A DNA stretch of 64,000 bases from Phycisphaeraceae bacterium (GCA_007693965.1 RECQ01000046.1:124001-188000), one strand, 5' to 3'. Shown: positions 50,814 to 60,637, counted from the stretch's first letter. Translations and numbers: made by a program. Notes: generated from the letters alone by a model not told the origin.

Positions 50814-50858
50814 CCCCATTGCCCATTGCCCATTCCCCATTGCCCACGACAACGCCTT
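50814..50858. repeat. CCCATTGCCCATT tandem repeat
   Basis: Four consecutive CCCATT units (CCCATTGCCCATTGCCCATT then CCCCATTGCCC) follow the DinB stop. No inverted arm is present. Confidence 0.75.
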
Positions 50859-50962
50859 CTTCCCCCCAAGAACCCCCTCCATCTGACCGATAAGGCCCGC
50901 GTGCTACCATGCCCTGCCGCGGCGTCCGTGCGCCCGCATCCGCCTCAACCCGGGAGTCGTCC

Positions 50963-52243
50963 TTGCCCGCCTCGTCCGCACAACTGAGCCAGCAGGAGAG
51001 CGCCCTCTGCGCCGACATCGCCTCCCGCGCGCGCACGATGCTGGAAGACCTGCGGACACACGTCGCCATCCCCACCGGCGGCGTCTACACGCCCGGACTC
51101 GACGAATACCGTGGCATTCTGCTCGAACGCATCGTCAAGCTCGGCGCCGCCGTCGAACTGAAGCCCGGCAAGCACAAGCCCGAGTGGCTCTACGGCGTCG
51201 ATCCCGGCGAGCCCGTGCCGCCCATCGCCGTCTGCCGCCGCCCCACGCGCACCACGCCGCGGATTCTCATCGCCTGCCACATCGACACCGTCTTCGATCC
51301 CCGCGGCCACTTCCGCGAATTGGCCGTCGCCCCGGACGGCAAAACCGCCACCGGCCCCGGCGTCGTCGACATGAAGGGCGGCATCCTCATCGCGCTCAAC
51401 GCGCTCGAAGCGCTGGCGGAAGCCGGCGTCGATGTCTCGTGGACCCTGCTCCTCAACAGCGATGAAGAGACCGGCTCCTACCAGAGCGAGCACATCCTCC
51501 AGCACGAAGCCCGCGAGCACGACCTGGGCATCTGCACCGAGCCCGCGCTCGCCGGGGGCGAGCTTGCCATCGAGCGCATGGGCAGCGGCCAGTTCCAGAT
51601 CGAAACCATCGGCCGCGCCGCCCACGTCGGCCGCGCCTTCACCGAAGGAATCAGCGCTGTCACCGCGCTCGCCGAAACGCTCGTGCAGGTCGCGCAGATC
51701 GCAGATCCCGCCAACGGGCGCATTGTCAGCGTCGGCCCCATCGAAGGCGGCGACGCGACCAACGCCGTCCCCGACCGCGCCCGCGCCTGGGGCAACGCCC
51801 GCTACCCGACCAAGGAAATCGGCGACGAAATCGGCGCCGCCCTCGATGCGCTGCAGCGCAATCTCCCCCCCGGCCCCGCCGAAGCCGCCCATCTCGGCGA
51901 GGATCCCGACGAAACCGAGCATCCCCTGCCGCGCGTCATCGTCCGCCGCAGCTTCAACCGCCCCGCCAAGCCGCTCACCCCCGAGGTCGAGTCGCTGGCG
52001 ATGCGGGCCCGGGCCGCGGCGGAGTCGCTCGGCCAGCGACTTCCCTTCGCGAAAACCGGCGGCGTCTGCGATGGAAACATCCTCCAGGCCGCGGGGCTGC
52101 CCACGGTGGATACACTTGGAGTCCGCGGCGGCGGTCTCCACACGCCGAAAGAGTGGATCGAGATCCCCAGCCTCGTCGAGCGATCCCAGCTCATGGCGGT
52201 GCTGCTCTCGCGCCTCGCCGGCGGAGACCCCGGCCCGACCTGA
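50963..52243 (+). CDS. M20-family peptidase/deacylase (ArgE/DapE/CPG2-like)
   Basis: A two-metal amidohydrolase that removes acyl or amino-acid groups. It is 426 residues from TTG 50963, which has GGGAG about seven bases upstream; an ATG at 50909 gives 18 more residues but overlaps a TACCAT hexamer. Metal-site motifs: ILIACHIDTVFDP, GPGVVDMKGG, NSDEETGSYQ, and the late GVRGGGLHTPKEW. It precedes ast genes; as an N-succinyl-amino-acid desuccinylase it could stand in for AstE, which is inference. Confidence 0.85.
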   Translation: MPASSAQLSQQESALCADIASRARTMLEDLRTHVAIPTGGVYTPGLDEYRGILLERIVKLGAAVELKPGKHKPEWLYGVDPGEPVPPIAVCRRPTRTTPRILIACHIDTVFDPRGHFRELAVAPDGKTATGPGVVDMKGGILIALNALEALAEAGVDVSWTLLLNSDEETGSYQSEHILQHEAREHDLGICTEPALAGGELAIERMGSGQFQIETIGRAAHVGRAFTEGISAVTALAETLVQVAQIADPANGRIVSVGPIEGGDATNAVPDRARAWGNARYPTKEIGDEIGAALDALQRNLPPGPAEAAHLGEDPDETEHPLPRVIVRRSFNRPAKPLTPEVESLAMRARAAAESLGQRLPFAKTGGVCDGNILQAAGLPTVDTLGVRGGGLHTPKEWIEIPSLVERSQLMAVLLSRLAGGDPGPT

Positions 52244-52315
52244 CACCCGCGCCGCAGCAGCGCGAACGACGAATCACAATCCCACAGCCTTCTTTCCTTC
52301 CTGAACCGGTGAACC

Positions 52316-53776
52316 ATGCCCCAGGCCACAACACAGCAGGCGACCACGATCGGACAGCAGATCCGCGAGAGCGAAGCGGTGCGGAGCGGCGTCAGCGCCA
52401 TCGTCGATGAGATCTCGCGCCGCCGCGCCGAGATCACCGAGGTCCGCGGCCCCGTCGACGGACTCAAGACCACGCTCGACGACCTGATGAAGCAGGCCGA
52501 GGACTCCCGCGGCCGCGGCCTGATGATGCCCTACATCGGCTCCGGCGTCGGCAACGGCGCCCTCGTCGAGCTGGTGGACGGCTCCGTCAAGTACGACCTG
52601 ATGTGCGGCATCGGTCCCAACTTCTTCGGCCACTCCGATCCCGACCTGCTCGCCGTCGCCCTCGAAGGCGCCATGACGGACGTCACCTTCCAGGGCTACT
52701 TTCAGCAGAACGCCGATGCGATCCACTTCTCCGACCGGCTCGCGAAGGAGGCGGGGCGCAACAGCCGCCTGCGCCACGCCTTCCTCTGCAACTCCGGCGC
52801 GATGGCGAACGACAACGCCCTCAAGATCTGCTTCCACAACCGCCACCCCGCCGATCGCGTGCTCGCATTCCAGGGCTGCTTCATGGGCCGCTCGATCGCC
52901 ATGAGCCAGATCGGCGACAACGCTGCGTACCGCATCGGCGTCCCCACCAACATCCCCATCGACTACATGCCCTTCTTCGACGAGCCCGCCGCCCAGCGCA
53001 TGAGCGCCGGCGACGCCACCGGCCAGTCGCGCTACATCGACATGTGCGTCTGGCACCTGCGCCAGTACTTCGAGCGATATCCCGACAAGCACGCCTGCTT
53101 CGTCTTCGAGCTGGTGCAGGGCGAGGGCGGCTACAACACCGCGCCGCGCGAATACTTCACCGCGCTGATGGACGTCTGCCGCGACCACAACGTGCCCGTC
53201 TGGGTGGACGAGGTGCAGACCTTCGGGCGCACCACCGAGATGTTCGCCTTCGAAGCCCTCGACCTCGGCGAATACATTGACGTCTGCACCATCGGCAAGA
53301 TGAGCCAGGTCTGCGCCGCCATCTTCACCCCCGAGATGAACCCCAAGCCCGGCCTGCTCTCCGGCACCTTCCTCGGCAGCTCCGTGGCCCTGCGCGTCGG
53401 CCGACGCATGATCGAGCGCCTCCGCGAAGGCGACTACTACGGCGAGGGCGGGCGCATCGCCAAACACCACCGCCACTTCGTCGAAGGAATCAAGGCGATC
53501 GCGCAGAAGCATCCCGACTGGTTCCCCCACAACCGCTCCATCATGGAGCCCTACGGCGGCTTCGGAGGCATGATGCGCTTCTCCCCCTTCGGAGGCGACA
53601 AGGCCAAGGTCGCAAAAGCCTGCCGCTGCATGTACGAGGAAGGCGTCGTCACGCTCTCCTGCGGCCACGGGCCCTACCACGTCCGCATCCTCCCGCCGCT
53701 GGGCGTGATGCGCGAGGAAGAATGGCCGACTGTCTTCGAGCTCATCGAGCGCGGCCTCGCCAAGGCGGCGTCCTGA
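52316..53776 (+). CDS. Class III aminotransferase, AstC/succinylornithine-transaminase-like
   Basis: A 486-residue PLP enzyme, longer than AstC (about 406) because of a 60-residue N-terminal extension. It shows MCGIGPNFFGHSDPDL, LCNSGAMANDNALKI, PVWVDEVQTFGRTTEMFAFE and the PLP lysine in CTIGKMSQVCAAIF. Within the AST route it would move the delta-amino group of succinylornithine to 2-oxoglutarate, giving the semialdehyde for AstD. The assignment rests on the neighbours astA and astD; lysine or other omega-amino acids are alternatives. Confidence 0.82.
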   Translation: MPQATTQQATTIGQQIRESEAVRSGVSAIVDEISRRRAEITEVRGPVDGLKTTLDDLMKQAEDSRGRGLMMPYIGSGVGNGALVELVDGSVKYDLMCGIGPNFFGHSDPDLLAVALEGAMTDVTFQGYFQQNADAIHFSDRLAKEAGRNSRLRHAFLCNSGAMANDNALKICFHNRHPADRVLAFQGCFMGRSIAMSQIGDNAAYRIGVPTNIPIDYMPFFDEPAAQRMSAGDATGQSRYIDMCVWHLRQYFERYPDKHACFVFELVQGEGGYNTAPREYFTALMDVCRDHNVPVWVDEVQTFGRTTEMFAFEALDLGEYIDVCTIGKMSQVCAAIFTPEMNPKPGLLSGTFLGSSVALRVGRRMIERLREGDYYGEGGRIAKHHRHFVEGIKAIAQKHPDWFPHNRSIMEPYGGFGGMMRFSPFGGDKAKVAKACRCMYEEGVVTLSCGHGPYHVRILPPLGVMREEEWPTVFELIERGLAKAAS

Positions 53777-53841
53777 CCATCGACCCCTGAACCCGCGGCG
53801 CCCCGCCGGATCGGCGCGCACGCAGACGGCGAACGGACTCC

Positions 53842-55023
53842 ATGTTTTTCATCCGACAGGCCAAGCCGAACGACGCGGGCACGCTGCTCAAGCTGGCGCG
53901 CATGGTGCATTTCATCAACCTGCCCGCGAACAAAGAGGTCATCTCCGAGAAAGTCCGCTGGAGCGATGTCTCGTTCGCCACAGCCCGGGGCGCGAGCCCG
54001 GAAGACGACGGCACGACCGACCTCGACGCGGGCCCCGGCGCCGGCGCCGCCGGCCGCTCGCCGCAGTTCATGTTCGTCATGGAGGAGACGGAGACCGGCA
54101 ACACCATCGGCGTCTCATCCATCATCGCCTCGATGGGCGCGCCGGGGAATCCGAACATCGGCATGCAGCTCCGCAAGCGCGAGTTCTTCAGCAAGGATCT
54201 CCAGATCGGCGCAACCCACATCACCGCCCAGCTCGTCCAGGACGAGGACGGCCCCACCGAGATCGGCAGCCTCATCCTCGGCCCCAGCTACCGCGGCCAT
54301 CCCGCCAAGCTCGGCAAGCAGCTCAGCCTCATCCGCTTCCATTACATGGCCCTGCACCGGGACCAGTTCAAGGACCGCATCCTCGCCGAGATGATGGGGC
54401 CCATCACGCCCGATGTCGGCAACACGTTGTGGGAATACTTCGGGCGCCGCTTCATCAACCTCAGCTACGCCGAGGCCGACCGCTTCTGCGCCTACTCACG
54501 CGAGTTCATGACCGCGCTGCTGCCCCGCGAGGAGATCTACCTCACGCTCCTCCCCGCCGAGGCCCGCGCCCTCATCGGACAGGTCGGCCCCGAAACGCTT
54601 CCCGCCCGCATCATGCTCGAGAAACTCGGCTTCGTTTACCGCGACCGTGTCGATCCCTTCGACGGCGGCCCGCATCTCGAAGCGAAGACCGACGACATCT
54701 CCATCGTCCGCGACACGCGCCACGTCACGCTCGATGGGTCGTGCCCGGTGCGCGATGCGAAACGCACCGGACTCATCAGCTACGAAGGCGAGGGCGGCGC
54801 CGGCGCCGAGAACGAGTTCCGCGCCGTCATGACCATGTACGCCCCCTCCCGCGGCGAGGCCGGACTCAAACTCCCCGCCTCCGTCATCAAGCTGCTGAAC
54901 GTGAAAGATGGCGCCCGCCTCGGCCTCACGCCGATGGGCGAGCCCCACAAGCCCGAAATGGTGGACAAGCGCCCGGCAAAGAAACGAACCACGAAGAAGA
55001 AGTCACGAAAGGCCTCGTCATGA
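53842..55023 (+). CDS. astA: Arginine/ornithine N-succinyltransferase
   Basis: AstA transfers succinyl from succinyl-CoA to arginine (or ornithine), the first AST-pathway step. The 393-residue protein starts MFFIRQAKPNDAGTLLKLA and has FVMEETETGNTIGVSSIIAS, LILGPSYRGHPAKLGKQLSL and RFINLSYAEADRFCAYSREF, which are typical of the family. A lysine/threonine-rich tail (RPAKKRTTKKKSRKA) is unusual. Its stop overlaps the astD start by ATGA. Confidence 0.92.
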   Translation: MFFIRQAKPNDAGTLLKLARMVHFINLPANKEVISEKVRWSDVSFATARGASPEDDGTTDLDAGPGAGAAGRSPQFMFVMEETETGNTIGVSSIIASMGAPGNPNIGMQLRKREFFSKDLQIGATHITAQLVQDEDGPTEIGSLILGPSYRGHPAKLGKQLSLIRFHYMALHRDQFKDRILAEMMGPITPDVGNTLWEYFGRRFINLSYAEADRFCAYSREFMTALLPREEIYLTLLPAEARALIGQVGPETLPARIMLEKLGFVYRDRVDPFDGGPHLEAKTDDISIVRDTRHVTLDGSCPVRDAKRTGLISYEGEGGAGAENEFRAVMTMYAPSRGEAGLKLPASVIKLLNVKDGARLGLTPMGEPHKPEMVDKRPAKKRTTKKKSRKASS

Positions 55024-56603
55024 GCACGACGGGCGTGAAGCATCCGTCCCTCGCCAATCCGCCCAGCAATCTCATCGGCGGCCGCGCGATCGAACTCACC
55101 GGCGCCGGCGTGCGCTCGCACAACCCAGCGCGCCCGCAAGAAACCGTCTGGGCCGGCGATGCGCCGATCGAGCATGTCGACATGGCCGTCGCCGCCGCCA
55201 ACAAGGCCCTGCCCGCCTGGGCCCGCGCGCCACGCGAGCAGCGCTTCGAAGCCCTGCGCATCTACCAGCGCCTCCTCAAAGATCGCGTCGACGACATCGC
55301 CGACCTTATCTGCGACGAAACCGGCAAGGCCCTCTGGGAAGCCAAACAGGAAGCCGGCCTGCTCGGCGGCAAGGTGGACATCACGCTCGACGACACGCCC
55401 GGCGGCCCCCTCTCGCGCGTCACCGGCTTCGACACGAAGATCACCGACACGCGCACCGGCCGCTGCGTCTTCCGCCCCCACGGTGTGATGGCCGTCCTCG
55501 GCCCCTTCAACTTCCCCGCCCATCTCGCCAACGGCCACATCGTCCCCGCGCTCGCAGTCGGCTGCACCGTCGTCCTCAAGCCCAGCGACAAAACGCCCGG
55601 CGTCGGCCAGCTCATGGGCGAGATCATGACCGAGGCCCTGCGCCAGGCTGGCGCTCCCGACGGCGTCGTCAACGTCATCCAGGGCGCCGCCGACGTGGCC
55701 AGCGCGCTCTCGCGCCACAGCGGCGTCAACGGAATCCTCTTCACCGGCTCATGGCCCGTCGGGCGAAAGATTCTCGAATCCAACCTTGACACGCCCGGGC
55801 GCATCGTCGCCCTCGAGCTCGGCGGCAACAACCCCGCCATCGTGATGGACGACGCCGATCTGCGCCTCGCCGCCATCGAGTGCGCCCGCGCCGCCTTCGC
55901 CACCACCGGCCAGCGCTGCACCTGCACCCGCCGCATCATCGTGCACGAGCGCATCGCCGACCGCTTCATCCCCGCGTTGTGCAAGGCAGCCTCAGCGCTC
56001 GTCATCGGCGCCCCGCGCGCCGAGCATCCCGTCTTCATGGGCCCCGTCATCCGCGCCGAGGCCCGCGACGCCGCCCTGCGCTTCGTCGCCGATCTGTCAA
56101 AGTCCGGCGCCGAGATTCTGGTCGAGCCCGGCGCCCCGACCGATGTCCCCGGAGCGCCCGGCGGCCACTTCATCTCACCCGCCGTCGCACGTGTCGATCG
56201 CTTCTCGCTGGGCGACGACGCCGGCCGCGACGCCGGTTGCGACATCGAGGTCTTCGGCCCGGTCGTGCGCATCTGCGTGGTCAAATCGCTCGACGAAGCC
56301 ATCGAGCAGGCCAACACCACCCGCTACGGACTCGCGGCCTCCATCTTCACGCAGAGTGAACAGTCCGCCGAACGCTTTCTCTTCGATGCCCGCGCCGGGT
56401 GTGTGAATGTGAATGCCGGCACCGCAGGCGCTTCGGGCAAACTGCCCTTCGGAGGCCTCGGCCTCTCCGGCAACCATCGCCCAGCCGGCGCCTTCAGCCT
56501 CGATTACTGCGCCTACCCCGTCGCCAGCCTGATCGAACGCGCCGACGGCTCGACCGCCGCCCTCAGTCCCGGCATGCGATTTGAAGACTCCTGGCTCGGC
56601 TGA
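55020..56603 (+). CDS. astD: Succinylglutamate-semialdehyde dehydrogenase
   Basis: AstD oxidises N-succinylglutamate semialdehyde to succinylglutamate with NAD. The 527-residue aldehyde dehydrogenase shows GPFNFPAHLANGHIVPAL, KPSDKTPGVGQLM, the glutamate in ALELGGNNPAIVMDDAD and the catalytic cysteine in TTGQRCTCTRRI, then EVFGPVVRICVV. The ATG overlaps the astA stop. It is the last gene of the set; the family is normally about 490 residues. Confidence 0.92.
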   Translation: MSTTGVKHPSLANPPSNLIGGRAIELTGAGVRSHNPARPQETVWAGDAPIEHVDMAVAAANKALPAWARAPREQRFEALRIYQRLLKDRVDDIADLICDETGKALWEAKQEAGLLGGKVDITLDDTPGGPLSRVTGFDTKITDTRTGRCVFRPHGVMAVLGPFNFPAHLANGHIVPALAVGCTVVLKPSDKTPGVGQLMGEIMTEALRQAGAPDGVVNVIQGAADVASALSRHSGVNGILFTGSWPVGRKILESNLDTPGRIVALELGGNNPAIVMDDADLRLAAIECARAAFATTGQRCTCTRRIIVHERIADRFIPALCKAASALVIGAPRAEHPVFMGPVIRAEARDAALRFVADLSKSGAEILVEPGAPTDVPGAPGGHFISPAVARVDRFSLGDDAGRDAGCDIEVFGPVVRICVVKSLDEAIEQANTTRYGLAASIFTQSEQSAERFLFDARAGCVNVNAGTAGASGKLPFGGLGLSGNHRPAGAFSLDYCAYPVASLIERADGSTAALSPGMRFEDSWLG

Positions 56604-56624
56604 GGTCCGAATACCGGCCTTTTT
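56598..56624 (+). terminator. Possible terminator after astD
   Basis: GGC-TGA-GGT-CCGAAT-ACC-G-GCC forms a bulged hairpin at the astD stop, followed by five T. Confidence 0.4.
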
Positions 56625-56732
56625 CATCGTATTTCCTCGCCTCTGCCGTCGTCGGGGGTTATGCTGCTTCACTCTGGCGTCACGTCGCCGCAACAGTGCC
56701 AAACCAGCATTTTCTCCCGGCAGGGGATCGCC

Positions 56733-58262
56733 ATGAACATGCATCACCTTCAGACCGCGCACGCCGATCCGGCCCGCGCCCAGCGACTCATCTTCCTCTC
56801 CAGCCTCACCATCTTCATCGTCGGCATCGCGCTGCTGACGCTGGCGACGGTGCATGCATCCGTCGCAATCGGAGAGGATGAGCTCATCAGCGAAGGGCCC
56901 ACCGAGCGCGTTCCCGTCGATGAGAACCACATGTGCGGCTGCGGCCCTTCCTGCGCCTGCGGCGACGCCTGCGGCTGCGCGGACGCCTCCACCGTCGGCC
57001 CCCCGATAGCGCCCGGTCTCGATGGCTACCCCGCCAGCAACGTCACGCTCCTCGGACGCATCGGCATCACCGAATTCGGCTCCTTCACCAGCGGAAACGA
57101 CTGCTGGGGCTACACCTCGCCCTCGGGGCGCGAGTACGCCATCATGGGCCTCAACAGCGCCGCGGCCTTCGTCGAGATCACCGATCCCGTCAACCCGCAG
57201 ATCATCGAGATCATCCCCCACCCCAGCTCTCTCTGGGGCGACATGAAGGTCTACCAGCACTACGCCTACGTCGTGAACGAATCCGGCGGCGGCGTGCAGG
57301 TCATCGACATGTCGCAGATCGACGACGGCGTCGTCACCCTCGTCCGCTCGGTCACATCCAACGGCATCAGCACCGTCCACAACGTCGCCGTCAACGAGGA
57401 CAGCGGCTACCTCTATCTCTGCGGCGCCAACGTCGGCAACGGCGGACTCGTCGCCCTCAGCCTCGCCGACCCCGCCAACCCCGTGGTCGCCGGCGCCTAC
57501 ACCGACACCTATGTCCACGACGCCCAGATCGTCAACTACACCGAGGGGCCCTATGCGGGTCGCGAAATCGCCTTCTGCTTCGTCGGAAGCCTCGGCATCG
57601 ACATCGTCGATGTGACCGACAAGAGCAACATGTTCCGCATGTCGCGCACCACCTACGAGAACATCGGCTACTCCCACCAGGGCTGGATCAACATGGAGAA
57701 CCAGATTCTCTACGTCGATGATGAGCTCGAACGTCTCTTGAACCTCGTACCCGTCACAACCACGCGCGTCTTTGACGTGTCGGACCTCGAAAATCCGCAG
57801 GCCGCGGGCACCTTCACCACCGGCCTCCCCGCCATCGCCCACAACCTCTACCTCCGCGATGGCTTCATCTACCAGGCCAACTACCGCAGCGGCCTTCACA
57901 TTTTTGACGCCCGCGACGATCCCCTCGACCCTGAACACGTCGGCTGGCTCGACACCTTCCCCTCCAGCAACTCCGCCAACTTCAACGGCGCATGGAGCGT
58001 GTACCCGTTCTTCCCCAGCGGCAACGTCATCATCAGCGACCTCGAGAGCGGCCTGCTCATTGTCGACCCCCGTCCCGCCGTCTTCACCGGCGCCAGCCCG
58101 GACCTGTCGGGCGACGGCGCTGTGGGCTCCGCCGATCTGGCCATCCTGCTCGGCAACTGGGGTCCCTGCCCGAACCCTCCCGCCGCCTGTCCGGCGGACC
58201 TCACCGGCGACGGCCAGGTGGGCGCTGCGGATCTCGCCATCCTGCTGGGCGAATGGGGTTGA
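56733..58262 (+). CDS. LVIVD/choice-of-anchor-B secreted protein with dockerin-like tail
   Basis: A 509-residue exported protein. The ATG at 56733 has AGGGG upstream. A membrane-anchor-like helix (LTIFIVGIALLTLATVHASVAI, within about 27-50) is followed by a Cys cluster CGCGPSCACGDACGC and then LVIVD-type repeats (AAFVEITDPVNPQIIEIIPH, VQVIDMSQID, ALSLADPANPVVAGAY, IDIVDVTDKS), which form a beta-propeller. The C-terminus carries two dockerin-like calcium repeats: LSGDGAVGSADLAILLGNWG and LTGDGQVGAADLAILLGEWG. The latter are a Phycisphaerae hallmark. Role unknown. Confidence 0.86.
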   Translation: MNMHHLQTAHADPARAQRLIFLSSLTIFIVGIALLTLATVHASVAIGEDELISEGPTERVPVDENHMCGCGPSCACGDACGCADASTVGPPIAPGLDGYPASNVTLLGRIGITEFGSFTSGNDCWGYTSPSGREYAIMGLNSAAAFVEITDPVNPQIIEIIPHPSSLWGDMKVYQHYAYVVNESGGGVQVIDMSQIDDGVVTLVRSVTSNGISTVHNVAVNEDSGYLYLCGANVGNGGLVALSLADPANPVVAGAYTDTYVHDAQIVNYTEGPYAGREIAFCFVGSLGIDIVDVTDKSNMFRMSRTTYENIGYSHQGWINMENQILYVDDELERLLNLVPVTTTRVFDVSDLENPQAAGTFTTGLPAIAHNLYLRDGFIYQANYRSGLHIFDARDDPLDPEHVGWLDTFPSSNSANFNGAWSVYPFFPSGNVIISDLESGLLIVDPRPAVFTGASPDLSGDGAVGSADLAILLGNWGPCPNPPAACPADLTGDGQVGAADLAILLGEWG

Positions 58263-58388
58263 GAACCCGGAGTCGGAGCGCAGCTCGCGCCGAGCGGGCG
58301 CTGCATCGCGCGATGCGCTGATTCAGCCCGTATCCTGCTCAATTCCCCCGTCTCCCGACTCCTGCAATCTTCAACCCCCGGCATCTTC

Positions 58389-58394
58389 TACAAT
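58389..58394 (+). promoter_or_regulatory. -10 element of metG
   Basis: TACAAT ends nine bases before the metG ATG, predicting a leader of only a few bases. Confidence 0.4.
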
Positions 58395-58403
58395 CCGTCC
58401 ACC

Positions 58404-60029
58404 ATGACCGAGCCGCAGCAGCGTTACTACATCACCACGCCGATCTACTACGTGAACGATCGGCCCCACATCGGCCACTGTTACACCACGCTGGTCGCCG
58501 ATGTCGCTGCGCGCTTCATGCGCCTCTCGGGTCGCGATGTCTTCCTCCTCACCGGCACCGACGAGCACGCCGAGCGCGTCGTCGAAGCCGCCGCCGAACG
58601 AGGTCTCACGCCCATCCAGTGGGCCGACCGCAACGCCGGCGCCTTCGAGGACGCCTTCCGCCTTCTCGGCTTCTCCAACGACGATTTCATCCGCACCACG
58701 CAGAAGCGCCACACCGAGAAGGTCGAGTCCTACATCCGCCGCCTCAACGACTCCGGCGATGTCTACCTCGGCGACTACCAGGGCTGGTGGGACCACACCC
58801 AGGAAGAGTACGTCCCCGAGAACACCGCCCGCGAGCACGACTTCAAGAGCCCCATCACCGGCAAGCCCCTCGAACGACGCCAGGAAAAGAACTACTTCTT
58901 CCGCCTCAGCGCCTACCAGGACCGCCTGCTCAAGCACATCGAATCGAACCCCGGCTTCATCCGCCCCGAAAGCCGGCGCAACGAAGTCCTCGGGCGCATC
59001 CGCACCGGACTGCAGGACGTCCCCGTCTCCCGCGCGGTCGACCCCGACGATCCCAAGAGCGGCTGGGGCATTCTCATGCCCGGCGACGAGAGCCACCGCA
59101 TCTACGTGTGGATCGACGCCCTCTTCAACTATCTCAGCGCCGTCGACACCGATGATCGCCGCAAGTATTGGCCCGCCCAGGCGCACGTGATCGGCAAGGA
59201 CATCCTCTGGTTCCACGCCGTCATCTGGCCCTGCATGCTGATGGCCCTCGGCGAGAAGCTCCCCGGCTGCATCTACGCCCACAGCTTCTGGATCCGCGAA
59301 GGCCGCAAGATGAGCAAGAGCCTGGGCAACTTCATCGACATGCCCACCCTCACCGCCTACATCGATCGCTACGGCCTCGACGCCACGCGCTGGTTCCTCG
59401 CCACCCAAGGCCCCATGGGCGCCACCGACGCCGACTTCGCCCACGCCAAGTTCATCGAGGTGTACAACGCCGATCTCGCCAACGGCCTCGGCAACGCCGC
59501 TTCGCGCGTCTCCAACATGATCGCCAAGTATTTCGACGGCGCCTGCCCCGACCCCACCCGGTGGCACGGCTCTCCGAGCCGTGGCGAGCACGCCGGCCAC
59601 GACTGGCCCGCCATTGCCACAAGCGCCGTCGAAAACGCAATGACAAGGTTCGAAGCCCTCGACATCCCCGGCGCCCTCGAAGCAGCAGTCGCCTTGGCCC
59701 GCCGAGTCGACGGCTACATCCACGCCACAGAGCCCTTCAAGCTCGCGAAGGATCCCGAAAAACTTCCCGAAGTCGGCGCCATCCTCTACCACGCCGCCGA
59801 GGCCCTGCGCATCGCCAGCCTGCTCATGTGGGCCGCCATCCCCGCCAAGGTCGAAGACCTGCAGCGCCGCTTCGGTTGCGAGTTCAACCCCGGCGCTGCG
59901 CCGCTGCGCGATCTTGCCGCGTGGGGCGGCCTCACCCCCGGCGCGCACATCGAAAAAGGCGACGCCCTCTTCCCCCGCGCCGACGGCGAAGAAGCGCCCC
60001 CCGAGCCGGCGCGCGCCGAAACGTCATGA
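58404..60029 (+). CDS. metG: Methionyl-tRNA synthetase
   Basis: Charges tRNA-Met. The 541-residue class I enzyme has the HIGH motif as PHIGHCYTTLVADV, the catalytic KMSKS in GRKMSKSLGNFID, and the C-terminal anticodon-binding helices (ANGLGNAASRVSNMIAKYFDG). There is no C-terminal EMAP/Arc1-like tRNA-binding domain, and the four-cysteine zinc knuckle of the longer forms is not visible. The stop overlaps the next start by ATGA. It heads a chain of coupled genes. Confidence 0.96.
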   Translation: MTEPQQRYYITTPIYYVNDRPHIGHCYTTLVADVAARFMRLSGRDVFLLTGTDEHAERVVEAAAERGLTPIQWADRNAGAFEDAFRLLGFSNDDFIRTTQKRHTEKVESYIRRLNDSGDVYLGDYQGWWDHTQEEYVPENTAREHDFKSPITGKPLERRQEKNYFFRLSAYQDRLLKHIESNPGFIRPESRRNEVLGRIRTGLQDVPVSRAVDPDDPKSGWGILMPGDESHRIYVWIDALFNYLSAVDTDDRRKYWPAQAHVIGKDILWFHAVIWPCMLMALGEKLPGCIYAHSFWIREGRKMSKSLGNFIDMPTLTAYIDRYGLDATRWFLATQGPMGATDADFAHAKFIEVYNADLANGLGNAASRVSNMIAKYFDGACPDPTRWHGSPSRGEHAGHDWPAIATSAVENAMTRFEALDIPGALEAAVALARRVDGYIHATEPFKLAKDPEKLPEVGAILYHAAEALRIASLLMWAAIPAKVEDLQRRFGCEFNPGAAPLRDLAAWGGLTPGAHIEKGDALFPRADGEEAPPEPARAETS

Positions 60030-60637
60030 TCCGCGTCCGTCGCTACACATCGCAAATCGAAGCCGATCGCGCCGCCTCCTACCTGCGCGCCCACGGCGTC
60101 TACGCCCTCGTCGTCAACAGCCACATCCACCAGGCCGCCGCCTCCATGCTCGGCAACCTCAAGTTCACACAACTCGAACTCGTCGTCTCCACCGAAGCCC
60201 ACCGCGCCGCCGCCGAGGCGCTCCTCGAAGAATACGCCAGCCTCCCCCCCATGCCCGATGCCGACCTTGACGCCGCCTCCGCGCCCGACCTCTCACGCCT
60301 CGACCCCCGCGCACACCCGATCGAATGCCCCGACTGCGCCGACGACCTACCACTCGACGCCTCCATCAGCGCCTGCGACTCCTGCGGCGAGCCGGTCGAC
60401 ATCGTCGACCTCCTCCTCCACCGCTACGGCCCCGAAGCCCTGCAGGACTGCTACGAATCAACACCCATCCCCGATCCGCCCCCCGAAATGCTCGAGCAGA
60501 TGGCGCAGATCGCCAGAGAGCGCAGCCGCATCGCCTGCCCCCACTGCGGCCACGACATCGCAGACCTCCCCGCGCGCGGCCGCTGCCCCGCCTGCGGCGA
60601 TCTCTTCGACAAGGACGACCCCATCCGCCGCCGCTGA
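60026..60637 (+). CDS. DUF2007-type protein with two zinc ribbons
   Basis: A 203-residue protein coupled to metG by a four-base overlap. Residues 1-70 match DUF2007 (IRVRRYTSQIEADRAASYLRAH, then LELVVSTEAHRAAAEALLEE). Two zinc ribbons follow: CPDC...CDSC at about 97-120 and CPHC...CPAC at about 172-191. A helical stretch with EMLEQMAQIARERSRIAC separates them. Zinc binding is likely; the ligand of the DUF2007 part is unknown. It is followed 13 bases later by the next gene. Confidence 0.72.
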   Translation: MIRVRRYTSQIEADRAASYLRAHGVYALVVNSHIHQAAASMLGNLKFTQLELVVSTEAHRAAAEALLEEYASLPPMPDADLDAASAPDLSRLDPRAHPIECPDCADDLPLDASISACDSCGEPVDIVDLLLHRYGPEALQDCYESTPIPDPPPEMLEQMAQIARERSRIACPHCGHDIADLPARGRCPACGDLFDKDDPIRRR

